From: Desulfuromonas thiophila
Lineage (GTDB): Bacteria; Desulfobacterota; Desulfuromonadia; Desulfuromonadales; Desulfuromonadaceae
Length of the DNA stretch: 64,000 nucleotides
Assembly (NCBI RefSeq): GCF_900101955.1
Contig: NZ_FNAQ01000004.1
Location: 1-64,000 of the forward strand
Direction of reading: 5' to 3'
The notes beneath the pieces were generated by a model. That model ran no database searches, was not told the DNA's origin, and saw only the letters and a program-made list of their open reading frames with translations. The position numbers were made by a program, and so were the translations under genes. The first letter of the stretch is position 1. Each line of letters begins with the position of its first letter. Positions 16,864 to 25,428 of the stretch are shown here, piece after piece.

Positions 16864-19254
16864 ATGCATCTGTTGCTGATTGAAGACAACCCCGGTGATG
16901 CCCGTCTGATTCAGGAACTGCTGATTGACGAGCTGGGCCGCGGTGGCTTCGAGTTCGTTTCCGCGACAACCCTCAAGCAGGGACTGGAGCTGGCCGGCCA
17001 GATCAACCCGGATCTGATCCTGCTTGATCTGACCCTGCCCGACAGCGACGGGCTCGACAGTGTGCGCCAGACGGTTTCGGCCTGTCCGCAACTGGCAATC
17101 ATCGTCCTGACGGGGGTCAGCAATCAGGAAATCGCCACCCAGTCGTTACGCATGGGGGTACAGGACTACCTGAACAAGGGAGAGTTTGACGGCAACGGCC
17201 TGTGCCGGGCCATCTGGCACGCCATTGAGCGCAAGCAGCTACTGCGGCAGCTCCATGAGCATGAGGAAGAGATCTCCCGCAGCAAAACCCTGCTCGAAAC
17301 CATTGTCAACAGCAACGCCGACGGTCTGATCGTTCTGGGCCAGGATCGCCAGATCCTGTTTTTCAACCCCGCCGCCGAAGCGATCCTCTCGCCCCAGCGC
17401 CTGGAACTCGGCAACGAGCTGAACGGTCTGACCATCGGTACTACCCCGGCCCAGAAGCTTGAATGGACCCCGCCAGGGCAGGCCAACCGCTTTCTCGATA
17501 TCCGTCAGACCCCCATCGTTTGGAAACACCGGGCGGCGAATCTGATCTCAGTACGCGACATGACCGAGAAAGAGCAACTGCAGTACAAACTGAACCTGCA
17601 GGTCCAGATGCTGACCACCATCCATCAGGGCGCCCAGAACCTGATGGCGGAGTTCGACCTCGAGACCATGGGCCAGCAGCTGGCCAAAAGCTGCGTCACC
17701 GATTTTGGGGCCGACGCGGCCTGGCTGATGTGGATCGACGATCAGGGCCACCATTACGGCCTGGCCGCCTACCCGAAGGATGACGCGCTGGAGTGCCCCT
17801 ACTATACCGACACCTCCCTGTATGAACGCATTCCCGACCAGTGCCCCACCGCCCAAGCCATCACGGAACGCACACCAAAGCTGGTCGCCCTGGGTCAGGA
17901 AACGCAGCAGGCCTGCCTGTGTGGCCGCCGCCAGCGCCAGGGCTGGAGCAGTGTCGGCGCCTTTCCCCTGCTGGGGCGAAACCGGGTTCAGGGTTGCCTG
18001 ACCCTGTTTTCATATCAGGCCGACTTCTTCGTCACCGAACGCGTGAACTTTTTCCAGTCCTATGTTCATCTGGCCGCCGCCAGCCTGGAAAACGCCCAGC
18101 TGTTCAAGCAAACAGCGACCCACCTGAAACATTTCGAGGCCCTGCGCAGCATCGACATGGCCATCACCAGCAGCATGGACATGCGCCTGACACTGGACGT
18201 CATCCTCGGCTATGTCCAACGCGAGCTGAACTGCGATGCCTGTGCCATCCTGCTGTGCTCGCAGGGCTGCGGCCTGCTGAGCTACACGGCAGGCAAAGGG
18301 TTCAGCACCTCGGGGCTGCAGCACTTCACCGTCACTGCCGGTCAGGGTGTAGCTGGAACGGTAGCGAAGTCGCGCCAGCTGGTTTCCATCCCCGACCTGA
18401 TGCGCACCGACATGCAGATCGTGCGCCTGCCCCAGTTGCAGAATGAAAGAATTCGAGCCTACCACGGCATTCCCTTGATGGCCAAAGGGCGGGTTCTTGG
18501 TGTCCTGGAAATCTTCCACCGCCACACATTCGAGCCCTCTCAGGAGTGGCGCGACTTTTTGCAAGCCTTAGCGACCCAGACGGCTATCGCCATCGACAAC
18601 ATTGCCCTGATTCACGATCTGGAAAAAGCTCACTCCAACCTGTTCGCCTCCTACGAGGAGACCATCGAAGGCTGGGCCAGGGCACTGGACTATCGCGACC
18701 GCGAAACGGAAGGCCACTCACGCAGGGTAACGGATATGACGGTCATGATGGCACGCGAAGTGGGTATCGACATCGATGAAATCATGCACGTGCGCAGGGG
18801 TGCGTTGCTGCACGACATCGGCAAGTTGGGGGTGCCCGACAACATCCTGCGCAAACCGGGGCCATTGACGGAAGACGAGTGGATCGTCATGAAGCGGCAT
18901 CCGCAGATCGCCTACGAACTGATCAGCCCCATCGAATATCTGCGCCCGGCCATCCGCATTCCCTACTGTCACCACGAAAAATGGGACGGTAGTGGTTATC
19001 CGCGCGGATTGAAAGGAAAACAGATCCCGCTGGAAGCGCGCATCTTCGCCATTATCGATGTCTACGACGCCCTGCGCTCAGACCGCCCCTACCGCCCGGG
19101 ATGGCCGGAAGAAAAAGTGCGCAACTATCTGCGCGAGGAATCCGGGCATCACTTCGATCCGGATCTGGTTGAACGGTTTCTACGGATTGATTTTGGTACG
19201 CTCGATGATGTACCGGGAGTCAGTTCAGAACAGGCTCCGCTAGTGGAAATGTAA
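16864..19254 (+). CDS. REC-PAS-GAF-GAF-HD-GYP cyclic-di-GMP phosphodiesterase
   Basis: 796 residues. An N-terminal receiver (Asp55 in LLDLTLPDSDG; Lys in LNKGEF) is followed by a PAS-like segment (about 140-235), two GAF domains (about 255-415 and 425-580) and a C-terminal HD-GYP domain with His-Asp at 650-651 (HDIGKLG) and HHEKWDGSGYP near 703. All signature residues are present, so hydrolysis of cyclic-di-GMP is expected. The protein is cytosolic. It follows a single receiver gene and is the only second-messenger enzyme in the island, so it may be its main effector. Its 3' end overlaps the convergent receiver-kinase gene by 35 bp. Confidence 0.9.
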   Translation: MHLLLIEDNPGDARLIQELLIDELGRGGFEFVSATTLKQGLELAGQINPDLILLDLTLPDSDGLDSVRQTVSACPQLAIIVLTGVSNQEIATQSLRMGVQDYLNKGEFDGNGLCRAIWHAIERKQLLRQLHEHEEEISRSKTLLETIVNSNADGLIVLGQDRQILFFNPAAEAILSPQRLELGNELNGLTIGTTPAQKLEWTPPGQANRFLDIRQTPIVWKHRAANLISVRDMTEKEQLQYKLNLQVQMLTTIHQGAQNLMAEFDLETMGQQLAKSCVTDFGADAAWLMWIDDQGHHYGLAAYPKDDALECPYYTDTSLYERIPDQCPTAQAITERTPKLVALGQETQQACLCGRRQRQGWSSVGAFPLLGRNRVQGCLTLFSYQADFFVTERVNFFQSYVHLAAASLENAQLFKQTATHLKHFEALRSIDMAITSSMDMRLTLDVILGYVQRELNCDACAILLCSQGCGLLSYTAGKGFSTSGLQHFTVTAGQGVAGTVAKSRQLVSIPDLMRTDMQIVRLPQLQNERIRAYHGIPLMAKGRVLGVLEIFHRHTFEPSQEWRDFLQALATQTAIAIDNIALIHDLEKAHSNLFASYEETIEGWARALDYRDRETEGHSRRVTDMTVMMAREVGIDIDEIMHVRRGALLHDIGKLGVPDNILRKPGPLTEDEWIVMKRHPQIAYELISPIEYLRPAIRIPYCHHEKWDGSGYPRGLKGKQIPLEARIFAIIDVYDALRSDRPYRPGWPEEKVRNYLREESGHHFDPDLVERFLRIDFGTLDDVPGVSSEQAPLVEM

Positions 19255-20464
19255 GGGTAAAAACCGTGCCCTGAGGGCTGGTGCGAACATCAATATGACC
19301 CTGATGCTTGCGTACGATATCACTGGAAACACTCAGTCCCAGACCCGTTCCCACTCCAGCAGCCTTGGTGGTATAAAAGGGGTCAAAAATATGCGGCAGC
19401 ACCTCATCGCTAATGCCGTTGCCATTATCCTCAATCGCGATCACAATCTGCCCATTCTGCTCGCGCGTCTGAATGCCAATCCTCCCCTGGGGTTCGGCCA
19501 CTTTCTGTCCGGCCTGACCATATTTTTCTTCAATGGCATGAACCGAATTGAGCAGAAGATTCATAAACACCTGATTGAGCTTTTGGGGTGAACAGAGCAG
19601 TGGCGGCAGTTCCGCCAAGTCGTATTCAATCTTCGCCTGATACTTAAGGGCATTCCAGGCCACCCGAACGGTGCTTTTCAGGCAGGCATTGATATCCGCT
19701 GCCACCCGCTCCTGAATCCCCTGGTAGGTGAACAGCTTGAGGTTCTGACAGATATCCTCGATCCGGGTCACCCCGTCCTGCGACTCTGTCAGTACATCCG
19801 GACAGTCTTCCATCACCAGGGCAATCTTCAGCCGTCGCGCCGCCTCCTTCAGCTCAGGACAATCCTGAAGCGGCAGCAGCGCACAGAATTCGTTCAGCCG
19901 CTGAAAATAGTTCTGCAGCGTTTTCAGGTTACTTTTGAGATAACTGAGGGGGTTGTTGATTTCATGGGCTATGCCGGCGGACAGCTGGCCCACGGTTGCC
20001 AGTTTCTCCTGCTGAACCAGTTTCATCTGGGCGTCTTTGAGCTGGCGGTTGCTCTGCTCAAGGGAGGCACAGGTCTGGCGAATCTGGTGGTTGAGTTGAT
20101 GACGCTGAACGGCGTAACGCAGAGACCGGCTCAGGCAGTGATCGTTAAGCTTGTCCTTTTCTTGATAATCCTCCGCCCCTTTTTGAATGGCTTCTTCGGC
20201 GAGACCATCCTGCAGTTGACCGGTCAGGACCACGATAGGGACCTCAGGATAGGCCTGCGTCAGACATTCGACAATGGTAATGCCATCGCAGTCGGGCAGG
20301 TGCAGGTCGGCCAAAACCAGGTCACAGGGCTGGCTTTCAAGGTTCTGAAGCCCCTCAGCCAGACTTTTTGCCCACCGCACCTCGAACAGGCTCTCCCCAT
20401 CCAGCAGATGACGCACCAGCCGAGCATCCGCCGGATTATCCTCGATAAGCAAAACTCGGGTCAT
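19220..20464 (-). CDS. Receiver-histidine kinase of the NtrB-like ATPase type
   Basis: 414 residues. The receiver has IEDN, Asp53 in LADLHLPDCDG and an EKD motif with Lys103. A coiled coil leads to HisKA with His167 in GIAHEINNPLSYL, and HATPase ending DNGNGI, FDPFYTTKAAGVGTGLGLSV and a TVFTLTFPL strand. The kinase core differs from the SHDL-EPLR kinases of the plus operon. The ATG overlaps the stop of a truncated kinase upstream (ATGA), so the original gene pair was kinase then receiver-kinase. Its 3' end overlaps the HD-GYP gene tail to tail. Confidence 0.88.
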   Translation of the reverse strand: MTRVLLIEDNPADARLVRHLLDGESLFEVRWAKSLAEGLQNLESQPCDLVLADLHLPDCDGITIVECLTQAYPEVPIVVLTGQLQDGLAEEAIQKGAEDYQEKDKLNDHCLSRSLRYAVQRHQLNHQIRQTCASLEQSNRQLKDAQMKLVQQEKLATVGQLSAGIAHEINNPLSYLKSNLKTLQNYFQRLNEFCALLPLQDCPELKEAARRLKIALVMEDCPDVLTESQDGVTRIEDICQNLKLFTYQGIQERVAADINACLKSTVRVAWNALKYQAKIEYDLAELPPLLCSPQKLNQVFMNLLLNSVHAIEEKYGQAGQKVAEPQGRIGIQTREQNGQIVIAIEDNGNGISDEVLPHIFDPFYTTKAAGVGTGLGLSVSSDIVRKHQGHIDVRTSPQGTVFTLTFPLAEPVLN

Positions 20465-20640
20465 GGTCTTTCTCCTGGATCCGTGTCCGATCGTCCGCCA
20501 CGCTCCGGGCCGTTCTGCGGTTGTGCGCCCCCATCGGCCAGCGGCAGGTGAAGGATAAAGTTGGTTCCCTGCCCCAGATGGCTCGACACCACGATTATCC
20601 CGCCCCAGCGGTTGACAATATCATAGCAAACACTGAGACG
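20461..20640 (-). pseudogene. C-terminal stump of a histidine kinase ATPase domain
   Basis: The minus strand reads SVCYDIVNRWGGIIVVSS, then GQGTNFILHLPLADGG and a tail to a TGA at 20461-20463. This is the end of a HATPase domain beginning within the G2 box (expected GTGLGLSVCYDIV). The homology is lost at about 20640, where unrelated sequence begins. The His box and most of the ATPase domain are missing, so it cannot be a kinase. Its stop overlaps the next gene start, showing that it was once the first gene of that operon. Confidence 0.7.
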
Positions 20641-20650
20641 GCACCGGTTT

Positions 20651-20827
20651 TCATGGACACTGATTTGGGGTAATGCGATACCGCCTCAGCTCCACCACCT
20701 TCTCCGTCGTGGCGCCATGCAGCAGGGCTAAGTGTTTGCCATATCTGGGGCCATACTCTGCCTTGCCAAAAGATCGTCGCTCTTGCGGCCTCTCAGGCAC
20801 CCGTATGTCAATGGCCTTTGTTAGACA
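20651..20827 (-). pseudogene. Unidentified gene tail, possible insertion-sequence remnant
   Basis: Directly at the kinase breakpoint an open minus-strand frame of 58 residues runs from after a TAG (20828-20830) to a TGA (20651-20653). It includes RPQERRSFGKAEYGPRYG and ends ELRRYRITPNQCP. It has no plausible start and reads like the basic C-terminal end of a transposase or integrase, but I do not recognise the family. The position, truncating one gene and lying beside tRNA-Arg, fits a decayed mobile element. Confidence 0.35.
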
Positions 20828-20845
20828 CTATCAGACCAAGCAGAC

Positions 20846-20872
20846 ATAAAAAACCCGCCATTTCAGCGGGTT
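20846..20872 (-). terminator. Rho-independent terminator after tRNA-Arg
   Basis: On the minus strand AACCCGC and GCGGGTT form a stem (20852-20858 with 20866-20872), followed by a run of six T. It closes the tRNA-Arg transcript and insulates it from the island. Confidence 0.8.
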
Positions 20873-20905
20873 ATGGTCTTTCTTGTACTTGCCTGGATGT
20901 TGATT

Positions 20906-20982
20906 TGGCGGCCCCGGCGCGATTCGAACGCACGGCCTGTCGCTTAGGAGGCGACCGCTCTATCCATCTGAGCTACGGGGCC
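20906..20982 (-). tRNA. tRNA-Arg (anticodon CCT)
   Basis: The minus-strand cloverleaf starts GGCCCCG and ends CGGGGCC plus G and an encoded CCA (20906-20908). The D arm is GCTCAGATGGATAGAGC, the anticodon stem GTCGC/GCGAC holds the loop CTCCTAA with anticodon CCT (reads AGG), and the T arm has TTCGAAT. Length is 77 nt. The 3' end faces the signalling island, as in tRNA-targeted integration, but no repeat of the 3' end was seen inside the window. Confidence 0.95.
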
Positions 20983-21008
20983 TAAGGCTAAAGAAGACAT
21001 GCCGCCAG

Positions 21009-21524
21009 CTAGAAGTGGAGCAAACTGTAAACCTTGTCCTGCGGCAAACGCTCCCGGCCACGGAGAAAATCGAGCTCCGCTAAAAAGGCACACTCAACAA
21101 GCTCGGCACCCAGCTCACTGACCAGCTCGACCACCGCAGCTACCGTACCGCCGGTGGCCAGCAAATCATCGGCGATCAGCACACGTTCACCCGGGCAAAA
21201 AGCGTCTTCATGAATCTCCAGACTGTCACTACCGTATTCAAGATCGTAGGTTTTCTTACGGGTTTTATAAGGCAGTTTACCCGGCTTGCGCACCAGTACG
21301 ATACCGACACCAAGTTTGTAGGCCAGTGCCGAACCCAACAGAAAACCGCGCGCCTCGACCCCAACAATTTTGTCGATTTTGCGATCAAGATAGCGATGCG
21401 CGATCAGATCGATCATCCGGTGAAAACTGGCGCCATCAGCCAGCAACGTCGTGATATCCTTGAAAATAATCCCTTTCTTGGGAAAATCCGGAATATCACG
21501 AATGATCTTTTTCAAGTCATCCAC
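21009..21524 (-). CDS. apt: Adenine phosphoribosyltransferase
   Basis: 171 residues from GTG 21524, chosen because AAGGAG lies 7 nt ahead and the family usually begins a few residues before [12 protein letters not shown]. An ATG at 21542 overlapping the rpoS stop would add six residues. The enzyme converts adenine and PRPP to AMP for purine salvage. The PRPP motif [13 protein letters not shown], the [13 protein letters not shown] segment and KPGKLPYKT are all present, and the length is normal. It is the last gene of the surE-pcm-nlpD-rpoS series; tRNA-Arg follows 26 bp on. Confidence 0.95.
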   Translation of the reverse strand: MDDLKKIIRDIPDFPKKGIIFKDITTLLADGASFHRMIDLIAHRYLDRKIDKIVGVEARGFLLGSALAYKLGVGIVLVRKPGKLPYKTRKKTYDLEYGSDSLEIHEDAFCPGERVLIADDLLATGGTVAAVVELVSELGAELVECAFLAELDFLRGRERLPQDKVYSLLHF

Positions 21525-21538
21525 CTGTTCACTCCTTG

Positions 21539-22471
21539 TCATGCTTCTGGCGGCAGGATTTCACGCACCTCGTCTTGCATCATGCGCCTGAGCTTTTCAA
21601 TGCTCTTCGCCTCGATCTGGCGGATACGTTCACGGGTGACGCCATAACGTTTACCAATGGTATCAAGGGTTTCCGGTTCCCGATCTTCCAGTCCGAATCG
21701 CAACATCAGAATATCGCGTTCGTTTTTTTTCAGGCCGGCCAACCATTTCTGGACAAATTCGTAACGATCGCGATCCTCAAGCAACTGCAACGGATCAATC
21801 GCCGTCGCATCTTCCAAAGTATCCATCAAGGAATAATTATTGTCGCCAAGGGGATGTTCTATAGAATAGGTTTTACGCAGCAACTGCTGCAACTGTTGTA
21901 CCTGCTCGACCGAACCATCCATGGCCTCAGCAATTTCTTCGTCTGTCGGCTCACGATTGGCGGTTTTAAGAATTTCTTTTGATGTTTTGAGCATGCGATT
22001 GACATGATCAGCAACATGGACTGGCAACCGGATTGTTCTGCTCTGATTGATCAGTGCTCGCTCGATGGACTGACGAATCCACCAAGTGGCATAGGTGGAA
22101 AAACGACATTGTTTTTCCACACGAAAACGCTCGACGGCCTTAATCAGGCCCATATTACCTTCTTCGATAAGGTCAAGAAACGGAAGACCGCGATTCATGT
22201 AGCGTTTCGCGATCTTCACGACAAGACGCAGATTGCATTCGATCATGCGGGCCCGCGCCTGCTCATCGCCCTCTTCTACACGTTGGGCCAGTTCCCGTTC
22301 TTCTTCTGCTGTCAGCAAATAGGAACGCTGAATATCATTAAGATAGCATTTGATCGCATCATCGCCACCACTCTCACGTTGCGGCTCATCGATCAATGGC
22401 TCATCTTCTTGCTCCGCGTCTTCCTCCGGCATGGCAGGCTGTTCCTGCTTTTCCAAATCATCCAGATCCAT
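21539..22471 (-). CDS. rpoS: Stationary-phase / general stress sigma factor RpoS
   Basis: 310 residues. After an acidic N-terminus come region 1.2 ([20 protein letters not shown]), region 2 ([54 protein letters not shown]), region 3 and region 4 with a helix-turn-helix ([23 protein letters not shown]). The short N-terminus, lacking the large RpoD insert, and the place behind surE-pcm-nlpD identify RpoS rather than RpoD. Family knowledge: in Geobacter RpoS governs stationary phase, oxygen tolerance and metal reduction genes. Confidence 0.93.
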   Translation of the reverse strand: MDLDDLEKQEQPAMPEEDAEQEDEPLIDEPQRESGGDDAIKCYLNDIQRSYLLTAEEERELAQRVEEGDEQARARMIECNLRLVVKIAKRYMNRGLPFLDLIEEGNMGLIKAVERFRVEKQCRFSTYATWWIRQSIERALINQSRTIRLPVHVADHVNRMLKTSKEILKTANREPTDEEIAEAMDGSVEQVQQLQQLLRKTYSIEHPLGDNNYSLMDTLEDATAIDPLQLLEDRDRYEFVQKWLAGLKKNERDILMLRFGLEDREPETLDTIGKRYGVTRERIRQIEAKSIEKLRRMMQDEVREILPPEA

Positions 22472-22542
22472 ACCGCCTCCATCATGGCTACGGGCGTACA
22501 GCTATCACTGAACAGCCCGCACAGGCTAGTCAAAGAGCCCTG

Positions 22543-23286
22543 TTATGGCAAGTAAAAAACCGGGTCGACAGCCTTGTTGCCCTGACGAACCTCGAAATGC
22601 AGCATGCCGCGCTGAGATCCGGGAGCCGTGCCAGATCGTGCGATTTCCTGCCCGGCATTAACAAAGCTTCCCTGCTTGACCAGTCCCCGCTGATTGTAGC
22701 CATACACGGTGTACAGATTGTCGCTGTGCTGAATGATGATCAAATGGCCATAGCTGACAATACCAGTCCCGCTGTAAATGACCTGACCGGCCGCAGCACT
22801 GCGTACCTGACTGCCTGGTGGCACGGCAATCTCGATTCCCTTACCCCGCCCGGCCTTGAACGACTGGGCCAGTTGGCCCTGTACCGGCCAACGCAAGCGC
22901 CCTCTGGTCGGCCCTGTTGGCCGGGCAGCGGACATGGATGAAACGCCAGCTGTACCTGTTGCAACGGCAGGTGGCTGCTTTGGCGGCACCGTAGCTGGAC
23001 GGACAGCCGATTTGATGGTGGCGACAGCGGACTGGGTTGTTTTCCCTGGGACAGACACCCTCTGCGACTGACGGGCACCCGGAATGAACAGAACATCACC
23101 TGCCCGAATCTGATCCGGATTAGCAATACGGTTGTAACCGGCGATAACCACCTCGGACACCCCGTAGGTTTTACCGATGCGGTAAAGGGTCTGACCCGGC
23201 TGAACCACATGATGAACTCCACGCGCGCTGCAACCGCAGATCAGCACAACAAGGCACAACAGCCATGACAGGCGTAGCCAGGTCAA
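22543..23286 (-). CDS. nlpD: NlpD-like LysM/M23 lipoprotein with degenerate peptidase site
   Basis: About 247 residues from TTG 23286 (GGAGG at spacing 5, then a hydrophobic segment ending LICGC, a lipobox). The longer frame from 23403 would overlap the upstream gene end. A LysM repeat (HHVVQPGQTLYRIGKTYGV ... IRAGDVLFIPG) is followed by a Pro/Ala linker and an M23 domain. The zinc residues of active LytM enzymes are missing: GKGIEIAV replaces the H-x-x-x-D motif and MLHFEV replaces HxHFE. As in E. coli NlpD, it should activate amidases for septal peptidoglycan splitting rather than cut glycopeptides itself. It lies just upstream of rpoS, as in many proteobacteria. Confidence 0.85.
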   Translation of the reverse strand: MTWLRLSWLLCLVVLICGCSARGVHHVVQPGQTLYRIGKTYGVSEVVIAGYNRIANPDQIRAGDVLFIPGARQSQRVSVPGKTTQSAVATIKSAVRPATVPPKQPPAVATGTAGVSSMSAARPTGPTRGRLRWPVQGQLAQSFKAGRGKGIEIAVPPGSQVRSAAAGQVIYSGTGIVSYGHLIIIQHSDNLYTVYGYNQRGLVKQGSFVNAGQEIARSGTAPGSQRGMLHFEVRQGNKAVDPVFYLP

Positions 23287-23378
23287 TACAGCCTCCGGCT
23301 TGCAGACAGGACAGTGCGACGCGAACAGTTGACCGGCCTGAGCGTTGCCTCCTGTCGTGGCACCGACCAGTAGCGCTG

Positions 23379-23990
23379 TTAGCGCCACAATTGCGCGACA
23401 CACAGACCGGCTACCAGGACAAGCCCGGCAGCAAATGTCAGCTTATTAAAATATCGCAGGGTAAAATCGCGGGTTTGTTCTCCAAAACGATAGATAAACA
23501 AACCGATCAGTAAAAAACGTAATCCTCGACTGATCAGTGAGGCCAACAGAAAAATGCCTAAAGGTATTTGAAAAACTCCAGCACCTATCGTAAAAATTTT
23601 ATAAGGCAAGGGTGTAAATCCGGCCAGAAAAACAACCCAGAAGTCATAGCGCAGAAAAAGTTGCTGTAATTGGGCAAAACCGGCAGGGGAAAAACCAGGA
23701 ACATAATGATAAAAGAAATCAGCCACCAGTGGCCAGCACCACACGCCAACAGCGTAACCCAGCAGGCCACCGGCAACCGAGCCTGCCGTGGTCAGCAATG
23801 CCATGCACACAGCGCGCCGTGGGATGGCTAGCCCCAGCGTCAGCAGCAGAATATCAGGTGGGATGGGAAAGAAAATCGCTTCTGTGAACGCCAGCAAGAA
23901 CAGCATCTTACGCGCATGTCGACTATGGCCCCACGATAACACCCACTCGTAGAGCCGGCGCAGTCCGAACCACTGCCCCAGATTCAGCAC
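23379..23990 (-). CDS. yqaA: YqaA/DedA-like membrane protein (VTT domain)
   Basis: 203 residues from GTG 23990, which has GGAG 6 nt ahead and overlaps the pcm stop by a few bases. Several membrane segments are visible, with the family signature of the VTT/SNARE-associated group: LLAFTEAIFFPIPPDILLL near the N-terminus and FLAGFTPLPYKIFTIGAGVF in the second half. Members are inner-membrane proteins related to DedA, linked to lipid-carrier flipping or membrane homeostasis; the exact role of YqaA is not known. It lies between pcm and nlpD in the stationary-phase block. Confidence 0.85.
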   Translation of the reverse strand: MLNLGQWFGLRRLYEWVLSWGHSRHARKMLFLLAFTEAIFFPIPPDILLLTLGLAIPRRAVCMALLTTAGSVAGGLLGYAVGVWCWPLVADFFYHYVPGFSPAGFAQLQQLFLRYDFWVVFLAGFTPLPYKIFTIGAGVFQIPLGIFLLASLISRGLRFLLIGLFIYRFGEQTRDFTLRYFNKLTFAAGLVLVAGLCVAQLWR

Positions 23991-24634
23991 GAAGGGCTCC
24001 AGCCGGCCTGGCCAACAAGGGGCACAAAACGGCAACTCAGCAGTGCCTCCTCATCGAACTGATCCGGCCCAAGACGGATGATTCGCTTAAGGATCTGTGT
24101 ATCCTGCGGGCCTACAGGAATGACCAGCCGGCCTCCCACTGCCAGCTGCTCCAGATAGGCTTGTGGGACCTCAGGGGCCCCGGCCGTAACAACAATAGCA
24201 TCAAAGGGAGCCTGATCTGGCCAGCCCAAGGTGCCATCCCCCACCTGAACAACCAGATTACGACAGCCCAGGGAATCAAGGATCTTGCGCGCGCGCCGGG
24301 CCAGACCAGCTAGCCGTTCAATACTGTAAACCTGACCGGCCAGAGCCGCCAGAACGGCCGTCTGATAACCACAGCCCGTGCCGATTTCCAATACACGGTC
24401 ATCCGGCTGCAGCAAGGCAGCTTCAGTCATCACCGCCACCATATAGGGTTGTGAAATGGTCTGCTTTTCACCTATCGGCAGGGCATAATCGCTGTAGGCC
24501 TGATTCTGCAGTGCGGGTTCAACAAATAAATGACGAGGAATCTGCTGCATCACCTGAAGCAGCTGCGGATCACGTATACCTCGGGCGGCAATATGCTGTT
24601 CCACCATGCGGCGCCGGGCAATTGCATAATCCAT
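23984..24634 (-). CDS. pcm: Protein-L-isoaspartate O-methyltransferase
   Basis: 216 residues from ATG 24634, two bases after the surE stop. It repairs isoaspartyl residues in aged proteins using S-adenosylmethionine. Motifs are RRRMVEQHIAARGI, the QTISQPYMVAVMTE segment, SAM motif I VLEIGTGCGYQTAVLA, and the substrate-binding DAIVVTAGAPEVPQ. Length is normal. Its grouping with surE, nlpD and rpoS is the classical stationary-phase survival operon. Confidence 0.95.
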   Translation of the reverse strand: MDYAIARRRMVEQHIAARGIRDPQLLQVMQQIPRHLFVEPALQNQAYSDYALPIGEKQTISQPYMVAVMTEAALLQPDDRVLEIGTGCGYQTAVLAALAGQVYSIERLAGLARRARKILDSLGCRNLVVQVGDGTLGWPDQAPFDAIVVTAGAPEVPQAYLEQLAVGGRLVIPVGPQDTQILKRIIRLGPDQFDEEALLSCRFVPLVGQAGWSPSC

Positions 24635-24636
24635 CT

Positions 24637-25428
24637 TCAGTGGCAGTCCTGTTCTGCGGGAAAATCCTGAGTCCAATGGCGGATAGCGGACAATGAATGG
24701 TAATTGGTCAGATCCAGATGCAGGGGCGTCACGGACGCATAACCATCAGCGACTGCACCGCAATCGCAGTCCTGCTGGCGTTCGAATCCGGGAGGCTCGC
24801 CCCCTAGCCAGTAATACGGCCGACCACGGGGATCCTTCTTTTCGATGATCTGTTTATCGTAGATCCGTTTACCCTGGCGGGTCAGACGTAACCCCAAAGG
24901 GGGCAATGCAGGAAAGTTCACATTCAGGAAGGTATCCGCCGGCAGGCCCTCAGCCAAGACCTTCCGCACCAACAAGCGGATGTAACGCATCATACAGGTA
25001 TAACTGGCTTTCTGGTCATCGTGAAGCAGATCCTGCGAAATGGCCAGCGCCGGCACCCCCATCAGGGTAGCCTCCATCGCGGCAGCGACAGTCCCGGAAT
25101 ATGTAATATCATCTGCCAGGTTGCAGCCCTTGTTGATGCCGGAAACCACTAAAGCCGGAGCGCACGGTAACAAACCATGCAACCCCAGGTTGACACAATC
25201 CGTTGGGGTTCCGCTGACGGCGTACCAATCAGGGCGAATGCGCTCAACCCGCAATGGAGCGTGCAATGTCATGGCATGGCCCGTTGCACTCTGCTCCCGA
25301 TCCGGCGCTATCACCACGGCCTGGCCCAAGGCAGCTACCGCCTCACGCAAAATCTGCAATCCCACAGAATGGATGCCATCATCGTTCGTTACCAGAATAA
25401 CTGGCATTGCCGCAGTCTCAGCGGTCAT
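24637..25428 (-). CDS. surE: 5'/3'-nucleotidase SurE
   Basis: 263 residues. It dephosphorylates nucleoside monophosphates. The metal-binding start VTNDDGIHSVGL, VIAPDREQSATGHAMTLH, SGTPTDCV and SGINKGCNLADDITYSGTVAAAMEA are all conserved. The chosen ATG 25428 overlaps the merR stop (ATGA). The ATG at 25407, directly before VILVTNDDG, is equally possible on family grounds. pcm follows two bases after the stop. Confidence 0.95.
   Translation of the reverse strand: MTAETAAMPVILVTNDDGIHSVGLQILREAVAALGQAVVIAPDREQSATGHAMTLHAPLRVERIRPDWYAVSGTPTDCVNLGLHGLLPCAPALVVSGINKGCNLADDITYSGTVAAAMEATLMGVPALAISQDLLHDDQKASYTCMMRYIRLLVRKVLAEGLPADTFLNVNFPALPPLGLRLTRQGKRIYDKQIIEKKDPRGRPYYWLGGEPPGFERQQDCDCGAVADGYASVTPLHLDLTNYHSLSAIRHWTQDFPAEQDCH

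Noticed and set aside
20906-20982. tRNA-Arg as attachment site of the signalling island
   Set aside because: No duplicated tRNA 3' segment and no integrase gene were found in the window, so only proximity can be stated.
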